Positions 7,461 through 15,563 of a DNA stretch of 64,000 nt are shown one piece after another. The DNA comes from Enterovirga aerilata. Lineage in GTDB: Bacteria > Pseudomonadota > Alphaproteobacteria > Rhizobiales > Beijerinckiaceae. Both the position numbers and the translations under genes were made by a program. Positions within the stretch are counted from its first letter, which is position 1. Every line of letters starts with the position of its first letter. The stretch covers positions 248,001 to 312,000 of the forward strand of contig NZ_JABEPP010000007.1 of assembly GCF_013044135.1 (NCBI RefSeq), given 5' to 3'. The notes under the pieces are model-generated. The model was not told where the DNA came from, ran no database searches, and saw only the letters and a program-made list of their open reading frames with translations.

Positions 7461-10018
7461 ACGCGCCGCCGCCACGGGACAGCTTCGAGGCCGCTCCACC
7501 CGGCCTGCCCAATCCGCTGCCGCGACCGGAGAACGAGTTCGCCGATCTCGAGCGGGCCTGGAAGCCGCCGCGCGGCATCGCCTTCCTGACCGAGACCAAC
7601 AACAACTTCGTCGGCCTCTGGTATGTCGGCACGGCGCTGTTCTTCTTCATCGCGGCCGGGATCATGGCGCTGCTGATGCGGGCCCAGCTCGCCCGGCCCG
7701 AGAACAGCCTCGTCGGCCACGAGACCTACAACCAGCTCTTCACCATGCACGGCACGGTGATGATGTTCCTGTTCGCGGTGCCGGCCGTCGAGGCGGCGTC
7801 CGTCTACCTCCTGCCGAACATCCAGGCCGCGCGCGACCTGCCCTTCCCGCGGCTCTCGGCCTACGCGTTCTGGGCCTATTTCTTCGGCGGCCTGTTCTTC
7901 CTGTCGAGCCTGTTCCAGGGCGTCGCGCCGAATACCGGCTGGTTCATGTATCCGCCGCTCACCTCCACGGAGTTCTCGCCGGGCGTCAACGCCGATTACT
8001 GGCTGCTCGGCATCGGCTTCATCGAGATCTCGGCCATCGCGGGCGCGATCGAGATCATCGTGGGCGTGATGAAGACGCGCGCGGTCGGGATGAGCCTGAA
8101 CAAGCTCCCCGTCTATTCCTGGGCCATGCTGGTCTTCGCCGTGATGATCGTGATCGGCTTTCCGGCGATCATCCTCGGCACGATCCTGCTCGAGCTCGAG
8201 CGCGCCTTCGACTGGCCGTTCTTCATCGCGGCGCGGGGCGGCGATTCGCTGCTCTGGCAGCACCTGTTCTGGTTCTTCGGCCATCCGGAGGTCTACATCA
8301 TCTTCCTGCCGGCCGCCGGCATGGTCTCGATGATCGTGCCGAGCGTCGCCCAGACGCCGCTCGTCGGCTATCGGCTGGTCGTGCTGGCGCTGATCGCGAC
8401 CGGGTTCCTGTCCTTCGGCCTGTGGGTGCACCACATGTTCACGACGGGGCTGCCGAAGATGAGCCTCGGCTTCTTCTCGGCCGCGAGCGCCGCGGTCGCG
8501 ATCCCGTCCGGCATCCAGGTCTTCGCCTGGATCGCGACCATCGCGTCGGGCCGGATGAAGCTGACCACGCCCGCGCTCTTCATCATCGGCTTCCTGTTCA
8601 TCTTCACGCTCGGCGGACTGACGGGCGTGATGGTCGCGGTCGCGCCCTTCGACTGGGTGGCGCACGACACCTATTTCGTCGTCGCCCATCTTCACTACGT
8701 GCTGATCGGCGGGATGGTGTTCCCGCTCTTCTCCGCCCTCTACTACTGGGTGCCGGTCGCCTCGAAGCGGCAGCTTTCCGAGAGGTGGGGCCGCTGGGTC
8801 TTCGGCCTGATGTTCGCGGGCATGAACATCGCCTTCTTCCCGATGCACATCGCCGGCCTGATCGGCATGCCGCGGCGGGTCTATACCTACCAGCCCGGCC
8901 TCGGGCTCGACCCGTACAACCTCGTCTCGACGCTCGGCGCCTTCATGTTCGCGGCGGGGGTGGCGCTGTTCCTCCTCGACATGCTGCGCAACTTCCGGCC
9001 GGGCGGGGAGAATGCCGGCAATGTCTGGCGCGCCCCGACCCTCGAATGGCTGCCGAACGGCAACTACAACACGCGCTCGGTGCCCTGGATCGCGAGCCGC
9101 GATCCGCTCTGGGACCAGCCCAACCTGCCGCGCGAGGTCGAGCAGGGGCGCTGGTACCTGCCGGGGACGGTGACCGGCCGTCGCGAGGCGCTGGTCACCA
9201 GCCCCATCGAGGCGCGCCCGCAATACATCCTCGTCGTGCCGGGCCCCGGCTGGGCGCATGTGCTGGCGGCGGCCTTCACGGCGGCGTTCTTCGCGCTGCT
9301 CACCGTGAAGGCGAACTACCTGGCCCTCGCCTGCGGCGTGGCCGGGATCGCGTGCGTCATGTGGTGGCTCTGGCAGCTCGATCCGGGGCCGCTCGCGCCC
9401 CCGGCCGATATCGGCGGCGGCGTCGTCCTGCCGACCTACGCGACCGGCCCGGGCAGCCATTCCTGGTGGGCGATGGCCGTGCTCATGGTCGTCTGCGGCA
9501 TGATCTATACCTGCCTCGTCTTCTCCTACCTGTTCCTCTGGCTCGTGAACCCGACGGCCTGGCCGCCCGCCGGAGTGTCGATGGCGCCGGGCTGGGCCGG
9601 GCTCGCGGGCATCGGGCTCTACGCCCTGTCCTCCCTCCTGATATGGCTCGCCTATCGCCGGCTCGGCGGACCGGACCATCGGCCCCTCGTCGTCCCAGTC
9701 CTTCTCGCGGCGGCGCTCGTCCCGGCTCTCGCGGCTGGAGCGCTGGGCCTCTGGGCCGAGCTGTCGGTCGGGCTCGACCCGAAGGGCTCCGCCTACGGCG
9801 CCGCCGTCACGACCATGCTGGCGATGCAGCTTCTCTTCGTCGGCATCGTCGTGCTCATGGCCGGCTTCACGCTCGCGCGCTGGTGGGCCGGCAAGATCGA
9901 CCGGGTGCGCCGCTCGATCTTCGACAACGTCAGCCTGTTCTGGCACTACACGACCGGGCAAGGGATCGTGGCGCTCGTCGTGATCCACGGCTTCCCTCGC
10001 CTCGCGGGAGGCCTCTAG
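7457..10018 (+). CDS. ctaD: Fused cytochrome c oxidase subunits I and III
   Basis: An 853-residue protein in which a complete subunit I (to about residue 560) continues into a subunit III-like domain. In subunit I, His98 and His413 bind heme a and His411 binds heme a3. His276 with His325 and His326 binds CuB, and Tyr280 forms the cross-link. The sequence GHPEVY has the Glu typical of A1-type heme-copper oxidases. The C-terminal part has several helices and ends in a subunit III-like stretch (NVSLFWHYTTGQG). Such I-III fusions are known in caa3 oxidases, for example in Thermus. The start is GTG 7457, overlapping the coxB stop. Confidence 0.95.
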   Translation: MNAPPPRDSFEAAPPGLPNPLPRPENEFADLERAWKPPRGIAFLTETNNNFVGLWYVGTALFFFIAAGIMALLMRAQLARPENSLVGHETYNQLFTMHGTVMMFLFAVPAVEAASVYLLPNIQAARDLPFPRLSAYAFWAYFFGGLFFLSSLFQGVAPNTGWFMYPPLTSTEFSPGVNADYWLLGIGFIEISAIAGAIEIIVGVMKTRAVGMSLNKLPVYSWAMLVFAVMIVIGFPAIILGTILLELERAFDWPFFIAARGGDSLLWQHLFWFFGHPEVYIIFLPAAGMVSMIVPSVAQTPLVGYRLVVLALIATGFLSFGLWVHHMFTTGLPKMSLGFFSAASAAVAIPSGIQVFAWIATIASGRMKLTTPALFIIGFLFIFTLGGLTGVMVAVAPFDWVAHDTYFVVAHLHYVLIGGMVFPLFSALYYWVPVASKRQLSERWGRWVFGLMFAGMNIAFFPMHIAGLIGMPRRVYTYQPGLGLDPYNLVSTLGAFMFAAGVALFLLDMLRNFRPGGENAGNVWRAPTLEWLPNGNYNTRSVPWIASRDPLWDQPNLPREVEQGRWYLPGTVTGRREALVTSPIEARPQYILVVPGPGWAHVLAAAFTAAFFALLTVKANYLALACGVAGIACVMWWLWQLDPGPLAPPADIGGGVVLPTYATGPGSHSWWAMAVLMVVCGMIYTCLVFSYLFLWLVNPTAWPPAGVSMAPGWAGLAGIGLYALSSLLIWLAYRRLGGPDHRPLVVPVLLAAALVPALAAGALGLWAELSVGLDPKGSAYGAAVTTMLAMQLLFVGIVVLMAGFTLARWWAGKIDRVRRSIFDNVSLFWHYTTGQGIVALVVIHGFPRLAGGL

Positions 10019-10020
10019 AG

Positions 10021-10374
10021 GTGGAGCGCCACCGGCCCACGCTGCGCCTGCTGGAGGCCACGGGCGGCTTCCTGGCCTGGGGCGCCCAGTTCGCGATTCT
10101 CTACATGGCCGTCTCCGTCGCCTGCGCCCGCGGCTGGGGCAGCGCGAAGCTTCTCGGCCTGCCTGCGCTCCCGGCCGTGATCGTGCTCTCCACCCTCGCC
10201 GCCCTCGCGGCCGCGGCCGCCCTGCTCCTCCTCGGCCTGAAGCGGCGAAAGGACACGGGGCTCACCGCGAGCCAGGACTTCCTGAACAACGTCACGATCC
10301 TGGTGAGCGCGCTCTCGCTGGTGGCGATCGTCTACAACGCGCTCCCGGGCCTCCTGCTGCCGAGTTGCTCCTGA
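10021..10374 (+). CDS. Small membrane protein ending the caa3 operon
   Basis: A 117-residue protein starting at GTG 10021, two bases after the oxidase stop, with GGAGG 9-13 bases upstream. It has three predicted transmembrane helices: GFLAWGAQFAILYMAVSVAC, a helix containing AVIVLSTLAALAAAAALLLL, and one starting VTILVSALSLVAIVYNALP. It ends with a Cys near the C-terminus. The position suggests an accessory subunit or assembly factor of the caa3 oxidase, analogous to subunit IV but not recognisably homologous to it. The family is unknown to me. Confidence 0.7.
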   Translation: MERHRPTLRLLEATGGFLAWGAQFAILYMAVSVACARGWGSAKLLGLPALPAVIVLSTLAALAAAAALLLLGLKRRKDTGLTASQDFLNNVTILVSALSLVAIVYNALPGLLLPSCS

Positions 10375-10457
10375 CGCTCAGGCCGCTTGACCTTCCGGCG
10401 GTGGGAAGGGGCAGGGTCCCGCCATCCCGGCTTCGAAGCCGGCCTGGAAGGACAGGC

Positions 10458-11090
10458 ATGAAGATCGTTACCCTCCTGGCGGCCGCCCTCGGGCTTGCGG
10501 TCGCGAGCTCCGCCTCCGCGCAGCACGGCGGCCATGGCGGCCACGCCCATCATGGCGAGCAGGTGGGACAGGCAAGCCACGGCGGCCATGCGGCCCATGC
10601 CGGCGGCAAGCATGGCGGCGGCACCAAGGGCGATGGCGCCAAGGCGGGGGCCAAGACCAGCCGCGCCGACGCATCGCATGCGAAGCCGAAGGCCGCCGCT
10701 CCCGCCGAGACGGCTTCGACCCGCGAATTCAGGGAGGCGCACGCGAAGATGATGCGCGGCATGGAACTGCCCTTCACGGGAGACCCGGACATCGATTTCC
10801 GCGTCCACATGATCCCCCACCACCAGGGCGCGATCGACATGGCCCGGGTGGCGATGCGGCACGCCAGGGATCCCTGGACGCGCCAGCTCGCCGAGGCCGT
10901 GATCGTGGAGCAGCAGCGGGAGATCGCCGAGATGCAGGCCTGGCTCGCCAAGCGCGGCGTCGCGGCGCCCGCCGGCGGGCAGCCGCGCCACCTCCTCGGG
11001 GCGGGCTCGTACCGCACCCTGCACGAGGAAGCCGGCACGCGCGGCGAGGCCCGCGGCCAATCCTGGGCGCCGGGCCCGGGCATCCGTTAG
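10458..11090 (+). CDS. His-rich periplasmic DUF305 protein
   Basis: A 210-residue exported protein with a signal peptide (cut near AQHGG, residue 21). Residues 22-75 form a His/Gly/Lys-rich stretch with repeated HGGH units likely to bind metal. The DUF305 domain follows (about 88-165), with its signature HMIPHHQGAIDMA (His121, His122) and a second conserved HAR/EQQREI helix. DUF305 proteins are often found with copper-handling genes. Here it follows the caa3 oxidase by 83 bp, so a periplasmic copper buffer or donor for the CuA/CuB sites is a reasonable inference. The last 40 residues are not conserved. Confidence 0.8.
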   Translation: MKIVTLLAAALGLAVASSASAQHGGHGGHAHHGEQVGQASHGGHAAHAGGKHGGGTKGDGAKAGAKTSRADASHAKPKAAAPAETASTREFREAHAKMMRGMELPFTGDPDIDFRVHMIPHHQGAIDMARVAMRHARDPWTRQLAEAVIVEQQREIAEMQAWLAKRGVAAPAGGQPRHLLGAGSYRTLHEEAGTRGEARGQSWAPGPGIR

Positions 11091-11370
11091 CCGGAGGCGG
11101 GCGCCTGGGCGTGACCCAGAGAGCCGTTTCGGCGGCTCTCGGCAATTCCAGGGCTGCCTCGTCGAGGAAGGGCGCGGGACGGATGGCGGCTGGCTCGACC
11201 GCAAGGGCCTGCCGCCGGCCAACCGCCCGAGCGAGGAGAGCGACGGGGCCGGCCGCCGGGCTGAGGCCTCCTCATCTCCGCCGGGATCACAGGATCCGGG
11301 GATCCTCCGATTCCTGTCGCGCTCGCCCGCCCGCCGCGTCATTGTAGCCCGGACAGCGCGGGAGACGCCG

Positions 11371-11631
11371 ATGAGCGAGCGAGGAGCCGAATTCCTGATC
11401 CGTTGGGTCGAGCGCAACATCAACCCGGAGGAATATCCGGCCATCGGGGACAGGGCGCTCGCCGAGGTGAAGGCCGGACAATGTCTCGCGGAGGCCGAGG
11501 CGGCCGGCCTCACGCGCCGGGAGCTCGAGGCGGAGGTGGGTCCGCTCGCCGAGTTCATCAACCTGCGCATGTCGACCCCGCCGGACCCGGAGGGGCGCTG
11601 GGCGCCGGAGGCGCCGCCGCTCCTGCACTGA
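11371..11631 (+). CDS. Small DUF768-like protein
   Basis: An 86-residue acidic protein, predicted to be mostly helical. The opening (ERGAEFLIRWVERNI) and a mid-helix (LAEAEAAGLTRRELEAEVG) resemble the DUF768 family of small rhizobial proteins; this is by eye only. No catalytic residues are visible and the function is unknown. The 280 bp before it hold no gene, only a 7-bp stem-loop (11120-11139) and a 16-bp perfect palindrome (AGGATCC-GG-GGATCCT, 11291-11306). The ammonia-lyase gene starts 26 bp downstream, so the two may be cotranscribed. Confidence 0.6.
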   Translation: MSERGAEFLIRWVERNINPEEYPAIGDRALAEVKAGQCLAEAEAAGLTRRELEAEVGPLAEFINLRMSTPPDPEGRWAPEAPPLLH

Positions 11632-11657
11632 GCCGGGCAGGGCGGAGCGTCCCGGCC

Positions 11658-12851
11658 ATGCTGATCCGGAACCTGCACGCGGAATACGGCGCGCCGCTCG
11701 ATCCGCGCGACGCGGACATGCTCTCCGTCGCCGGCGCGGATGCCGTCGGGCGCTTTCTCGCGCGGCACCCGGAACATGGCCCGACCCCGCTCGTCCCGCT
11801 TCCGGGGCTGGCGCGCGAGCTCGGCGTCGCCGACATCCTCGTCAAGGACGAGGGGCAGCGTCTCGGGCTCGGCAGCTTCAAGGCGCTGGGCGGCGCCTAT
11901 GCCGTCGCGCGCCTCGCGCTGGAGGAAGCCGGCCGCGCGCTCGGCCGCGACGTGCCGCTCGAGGATCTGGACCGGCCGGAGGTGCGCGCGGTCGTCGCCG
12001 GCCTGACCTTCGGGTGCGCGACGGACGGCAATCACGGCCGGTCGGTGGCCTGGGGCGCCCGACTCGTCGGTGCCGCATCCGCGATCTTCGTCCATGGCGG
12101 CGTGAGCGACGAGCGCGTATCCGCCATCGCCCGATACGGCGCCCGGACGGTCCGGGTGCCGGGAACCTACGACGACTCGGTCGCGGAAGCCGCGCGGGTC
12201 TGCGCCGAGAAGGGCTGGATCGTCGTCTCGGATACGTCCTGGGAGGGCTACGAGCGCGTCCCCGGCTTGGTGATGCAGGGCTATACGGCGATCGTCCGCG
12301 AGGCGCTGCGGCAGATGCCGGAGCCGCCGACCCACGTCTTCATCCAGGCTGGCGTCGGCGGCGTCGCGGCGTCGCTCGCCGGCCATTTCGCGCTCCTCCT
12401 GGGGGAGGGCCGCCCGGCGCTCACCGTCGTGGAGCCGGCGCGGGCCGCCTGCATCTTCGAGACGGCGAGAGCCGGGCACCCGGTCGGGGTGTCCCGCCGC
12501 GAGCCGACCGTCATGGCGATGCTGGAATGCTACGAGCCGTCGCCGCTCGCCTGGCGGGTGCTGTCGCGCGCGGCCGACGCCTTCATGACGGTGGAGGACG
12601 AGGACGCCGTGCGGGCCATGAGGCGCCTCGCGCGGCCGGTTGCCGGCGATCCCGCGATCGTCGCGGGGGAGAGCGGCTGCGCCGGGCTCGCCGGCCTCAT
12701 GCGGGCGGCGGCCGAGCCGTCATGGCGCAAGGAGATCGGTCTCGGGCCGGGCTCGCGCGTCTTCCTGGTCAATACGGAGGGCGCGACCGATCCGGCGCTC
12801 TACCGCAGGCTCACCGGCCTCCACGCGGCCGAAGTGGCGCGGGCGGGGTGA
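11658..12851 (+). CDS. dpaL: Diaminopropionate ammonia-lyase
   Basis: A PLP fold-type II enzyme of 397 residues, almost the same length as E. coli YgeX (398). It converts 2,3-diaminopropionate to pyruvate and ammonia. The PLP lysine is Lys75 in GLGSFKALGGAY. ATDGNHGRSVAWGARL is the substrate/cofactor loop, and QAGVGGVAASLAGHF is the glycine-rich phosphate-binding loop. VNTEGATD near the C-terminus is typical of the ygeX group. It appears to be a stand-alone catabolic enzyme; no transporter is clearly linked. Confidence 0.9.
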   Translation: MLIRNLHAEYGAPLDPRDADMLSVAGADAVGRFLARHPEHGPTPLVPLPGLARELGVADILVKDEGQRLGLGSFKALGGAYAVARLALEEAGRALGRDVPLEDLDRPEVRAVVAGLTFGCATDGNHGRSVAWGARLVGAASAIFVHGGVSDERVSAIARYGARTVRVPGTYDDSVAEAARVCAEKGWIVVSDTSWEGYERVPGLVMQGYTAIVREALRQMPEPPTHVFIQAGVGGVAASLAGHFALLLGEGRPALTVVEPARAACIFETARAGHPVGVSRREPTVMAMLECYEPSPLAWRVLSRAADAFMTVEDEDAVRAMRRLARPVAGDPAIVAGESGCAGLAGLMRAAAEPSWRKEIGLGPGSRVFLVNTEGATDPALYRRLTGLHAAEVARAG

Positions 12852-12863
12852 GAGGCGGCCGGC

Positions 12864-14192
12864 TCAGCCGCGGAGGCGCACGGGAAGGCTGGCGAAGCCC
12901 CTGAAGCGCACGCGCTGCGAGCGGACCGGTGCGCCCGCCGGCGCGTAATCCGGGAACCGCCCGAGAAAGCGCTGGATCGCGACCCGGCCCTCGAGCCGCG
13001 CCACCGCCATGCCGACGCATTGGTGGATGCCGCTCGCGAAGGCGAGGTGGCGGTTCGGCTGGCGGGCGACGTCGAACCGGTCGGGTTCCGGGAACTGCCC
13101 GGGGTCGCGGTTGGCTGCCCCGATGCAGATCGTGATCTGGGTGCCGGCCGGGAAGCTCTCGCCGCCGAGCTCGACCTCGCAGGTCGTGGCGCGGTTGCCG
13201 AGCTGGTTCGAGCTCTCGTAGCGCAGCATCTCCTCCACCGCGGTGCGGATCAGGTCCGGGTTCGCGAGGAGCCGGGCGCGCTCGCCCGGGTGCTCGATCA
13301 GGAGCTGAAGGCCGTTGCCGATCAGGTTCGTGGTCGTCTCGTGCCCGGCATTCAGGATGAAGATGCAGTTCTGCAGGAGCTCCCTCTCCGAGAGACGCTC
13401 GCCGTCGGCCTCGCCGGCGATGAGCCGGGTGAGGATGTCCTTCTCCGGATCTCCGGGGTGCCGGCGCCGGTCGGCGACCAGCCGCTCGAGATAGGCGAGG
13501 AACTCGACGACGGCCCGGTTGCCGGGATCCAGCCGGGCGGGATCCGAGCCGGGCTCGAGCGCGCCGAGGATCGCGAGCGACCAGCCGCGGAGCGGGCCGC
13601 GCTCGTCATGCGGGACGCCGAGCAGGTTGCCGATCACCTCCACGGGGATCGCCGCGGCGAAGTCCTCGACGAGGTCGACGGTCTCGCGCGCCTCCATGGC
13701 GTCGAGCAGCCTGTCGACCAGGGTCACCACGCCCGGCTCCATGGCCATCACGGCGCGCGGCGTGAGCGCGCCGGCGATGATCCGGCGCACGCGCGTGTGC
13801 AGCGGCGGGTCGTTGAAGACGAGGCTGGTGGTGTGGTGCTCGAAGAGCGGCGAGGGGCCGAACTTCTGCCCGAACTCGACGACCTTGTCGGACGAGAACG
13901 TCTTCGGGTCCTTGTAGATCCGCTCGACATCCGCATAGCGCGTCACGAAGAGCCGCCCGCCCGAGAGGCGGTGGATCGGGTCGTGATCCCGCAGCGCCGC
14001 GTAGACGGGGTACGGGTCCTCGTGGAAGCCGGGCGGCAGGTGCTCCAGGTCGAAGGAGCGGGCGAGTTCTTTGCCGTCATGGGCGGGCCTCGCCCGGTCA
14101 TCCACACGGGGAACGATCTCGTGCAAACCGGAGCTTCCCATCACGTGCTCGCTCGTGGATGGCCGGGCCAGGCCCGGCCATGACGATGGCAT
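12864..14192 (-). CDS. Cytochrome P450
   Basis: A soluble bacterial P450 of up to 442 residues. The oxygen-binding I-helix is AGHETTTN (282-289), the ExxR pair is Glu321/Arg324, and the heme loop is FASGIHQCVG with Cys392 as the heme ligand. The real P450 fold starts near residue 46 (SFDLEHLPPGFHEDPYPVY); the 40 or so residues before it are translated palindromic repeats. All available starts (ATG 14192, which abuts the upstream stop codon, ATG 14141 and GTG 14105) lie in that repeat region. It sits head-to-tail behind a binding-protein gene. No ferredoxin is nearby. The substrate is unknown. Confidence 0.88.
   Translation of the reverse strand: MPSSWPGLARPSTSEHVMGSSGLHEIVPRVDDRARPAHDGKELARSFDLEHLPPGFHEDPYPVYAALRDHDPIHRLSGGRLFVTRYADVERIYKDPKTFSSDKVVEFGQKFGPSPLFEHHTTSLVFNDPPLHTRVRRIIAGALTPRAVMAMEPGVVTLVDRLLDAMEARETVDLVEDFAAAIPVEVIGNLLGVPHDERGPLRGWSLAILGALEPGSDPARLDPGNRAVVEFLAYLERLVADRRRHPGDPEKDILTRLIAGEADGERLSERELLQNCIFILNAGHETTTNLIGNGLQLLIEHPGERARLLANPDLIRTAVEEMLRYESSNQLGNRATTCEVELGGESFPAGTQITICIGAANRDPGQFPEPDRFDVARQPNRHLAFASGIHQCVGMAVARLEGRVAIQRFLGRFPDYAPAGAPVRSQRVRFRGFASLPVRLRG
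14077..14110 (-). repeat. REP-like palindrome, copy 1 (minus orientation)
   Basis: Read on the minus strand it is GTGGATGACCGGGCGAGGCC followed by CGCCCATGACG. It is a diverged copy of the common rhizobial palindrome and is read in frame as DDRARPAHDG in the P450 N-terminus. Confidence 0.7.
14156..14186 (+). repeat. REP-like palindrome, copy 2 (plus orientation)
   Basis: GTGGATGGCCGGGCCAGGCC continues as CGGCCATGACG, a near-perfect inverted repeat. On the minus strand it reads WPGLARPSTS, a peptide typical of rhizobial extragenic palindromes. Copy 1 lies 46 bp away in the opposite orientation, so the two form a small mosaic unit. Confidence 0.75.
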
Positions 14193-15392
14193 CTAGCCCG
14201 GGCTCGAATTCGCGCAGGCCGGGTTCATCGGCAGGAAGGCCTCCGCGGCCGGGATCGTGCGCATCGCCTCGTAGTAGTCCCAGGGGCCCTTCGACTGGGC
14301 CGGCGTCTTCACCCGGTAGAGAACGGGATCGTAGAGGTGGCGGCCGTCCGCCCGGATCCGCGTCTGCGCGCCGAAGAAGGCGACGGGAAGATCGCGCATC
14401 GCCTTGTTGGCGGCGACCGCTTCGTCGGTCCCGGCCTTGTCGATGGCTTTCAGATAATGAAGCGTCGCCGTGTAGATGAGCGCGTGGTTCTTGGTCGGCA
14501 TGATGCCGACCGCCTCCCGGAACCTGTTCGCGAAGGCGCGCGTGGCCTCGTTCTGGTCCCAGTAGAAGGCTTCGGAGAAGGTCAGGTTCTGCGCCACCGG
14601 CAGCCCGAGCGCGTGGATGTCCGTGACGTAGACCAGGAAGCCCGTCATCGTCTGCTTGCCCGTCATCAGGCCGAACTCGTTCGCCTGCTTGATCGCCTTC
14701 GTGAAGTCGTCCCCGACGGCCGCGAAGCCGACCACGTCCGCCCCGGAGGACTGCGCCTGCAGGAGGAAGGACGAGTAGTCGGCGTTGTTGATCGGGAAGC
14801 GCGAGGTGCCCACCACCTTGCCGCCGAGCGCGGTCACGACGTCGCTCGCCTGCTTCTGCAGCGCGTGCCCGAATGCGTGGTCGACCGTGATGAAGTACCA
14901 GTTCTTGCCGCCGCGCTCGAAGACGGCCCGGGCGGTGCCGGCCGTGAGCGCGTTGGTGTCGTCCGTCCAATGCGTGCTGACGGAGGAGCAGGTCTTCGCG
15001 GTGAGGTCCGACGTGGCCGCCGCCGTGATCATGACGGTGCGGCTCTTCTCCTTGGCGACCTGCTGCACGGCGAGCGCGATGGCCGTGACCGGCAGGTCGA
15101 GTACGGCGTCGACCCGCTCCGTGTCGAACCAGCGGCGTGCGATGGTGGAGGCGATATCCGGCTTGTTCTGGTGGTCGGCCGAGACGATCTCGATCTTCTT
15201 GCCCCTGACCGTACCGCCGAAATCCTTGACCGCCATCTCGGCCGCGACGACCGAGCCCTTGCCGCCCGAATCCGCATAGGGCCCGGACAGATCCGTCAGG
15301 ATGCCGATCCGGACGGCATCGTCCGAGATCTGCGCCGCCGCCGGCCCGGCGATCGCAAGGCCGATGGCGGCCAGGATGGCGGTGCCTCTCAT
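14193..15392 (-). CDS. ABC transporter substrate-binding protein, branched-chain amino-acid (LivJ) type
   Basis: A 399-residue periplasmic binding protein with signal peptide (cut after GPAAA) and the type I fold of the Leu/Ile/Val family. The start of the mature protein (VRIGILTDLSGPYADSGGKG) and GVMPTKNHA-like loop spacing fit this family, as does VAQQVAKEK. No permease or ATPase genes lie next to it, so it either serves a transporter encoded elsewhere or is an orphan. The ligand could be an amino acid, amide or aromatic acid; it cannot be read from sequence. It lies directly upstream of the P450 gene on the same strand. Confidence 0.85.
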   Translation of the reverse strand: MRGTAILAAIGLAIAGPAAAQISDDAVRIGILTDLSGPYADSGGKGSVVAAEMAVKDFGGTVRGKKIEIVSADHQNKPDIASTIARRWFDTERVDAVLDLPVTAIALAVQQVAKEKSRTVMITAAATSDLTAKTCSSVSTHWTDDTNALTAGTARAVFERGGKNWYFITVDHAFGHALQKQASDVVTALGGKVVGTSRFPINNADYSSFLLQAQSSGADVVGFAAVGDDFTKAIKQANEFGLMTGKQTMTGFLVYVTDIHALGLPVAQNLTFSEAFYWDQNEATRAFANRFREAVGIMPTKNHALIYTATLHYLKAIDKAGTDEAVAANKAMRDLPVAFFGAQTRIRADGRHLYDPVLYRVKTPAQSKGPWDYYEAMRTIPAAEAFLPMNPACANSSPG

Positions 15393-15563
15393 GCGCGTGT
15401 CCTCCGTGGCGCCGTCTGCCCGGTTCTCCGGCGCGGCGCTCTCGCCCTAGATGATCGCAAAGCCCGGCGCCTGCCAAGCGCGAACCCCAGCTGCGCCGGC
15501 CCGGGTGGACATGCGCCCTCCCGCCGGTCAGGAACCCTGCGGGACAGCTTCGGGATGGAACGG

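Noticed and set aside
11291-11306. Perfect palindrome AGGATCC-GG-GGATCCT as an operator
   Set aside because: A loop of 2 bases with no promoter elements around it; it could be chance in GC-rich DNA.
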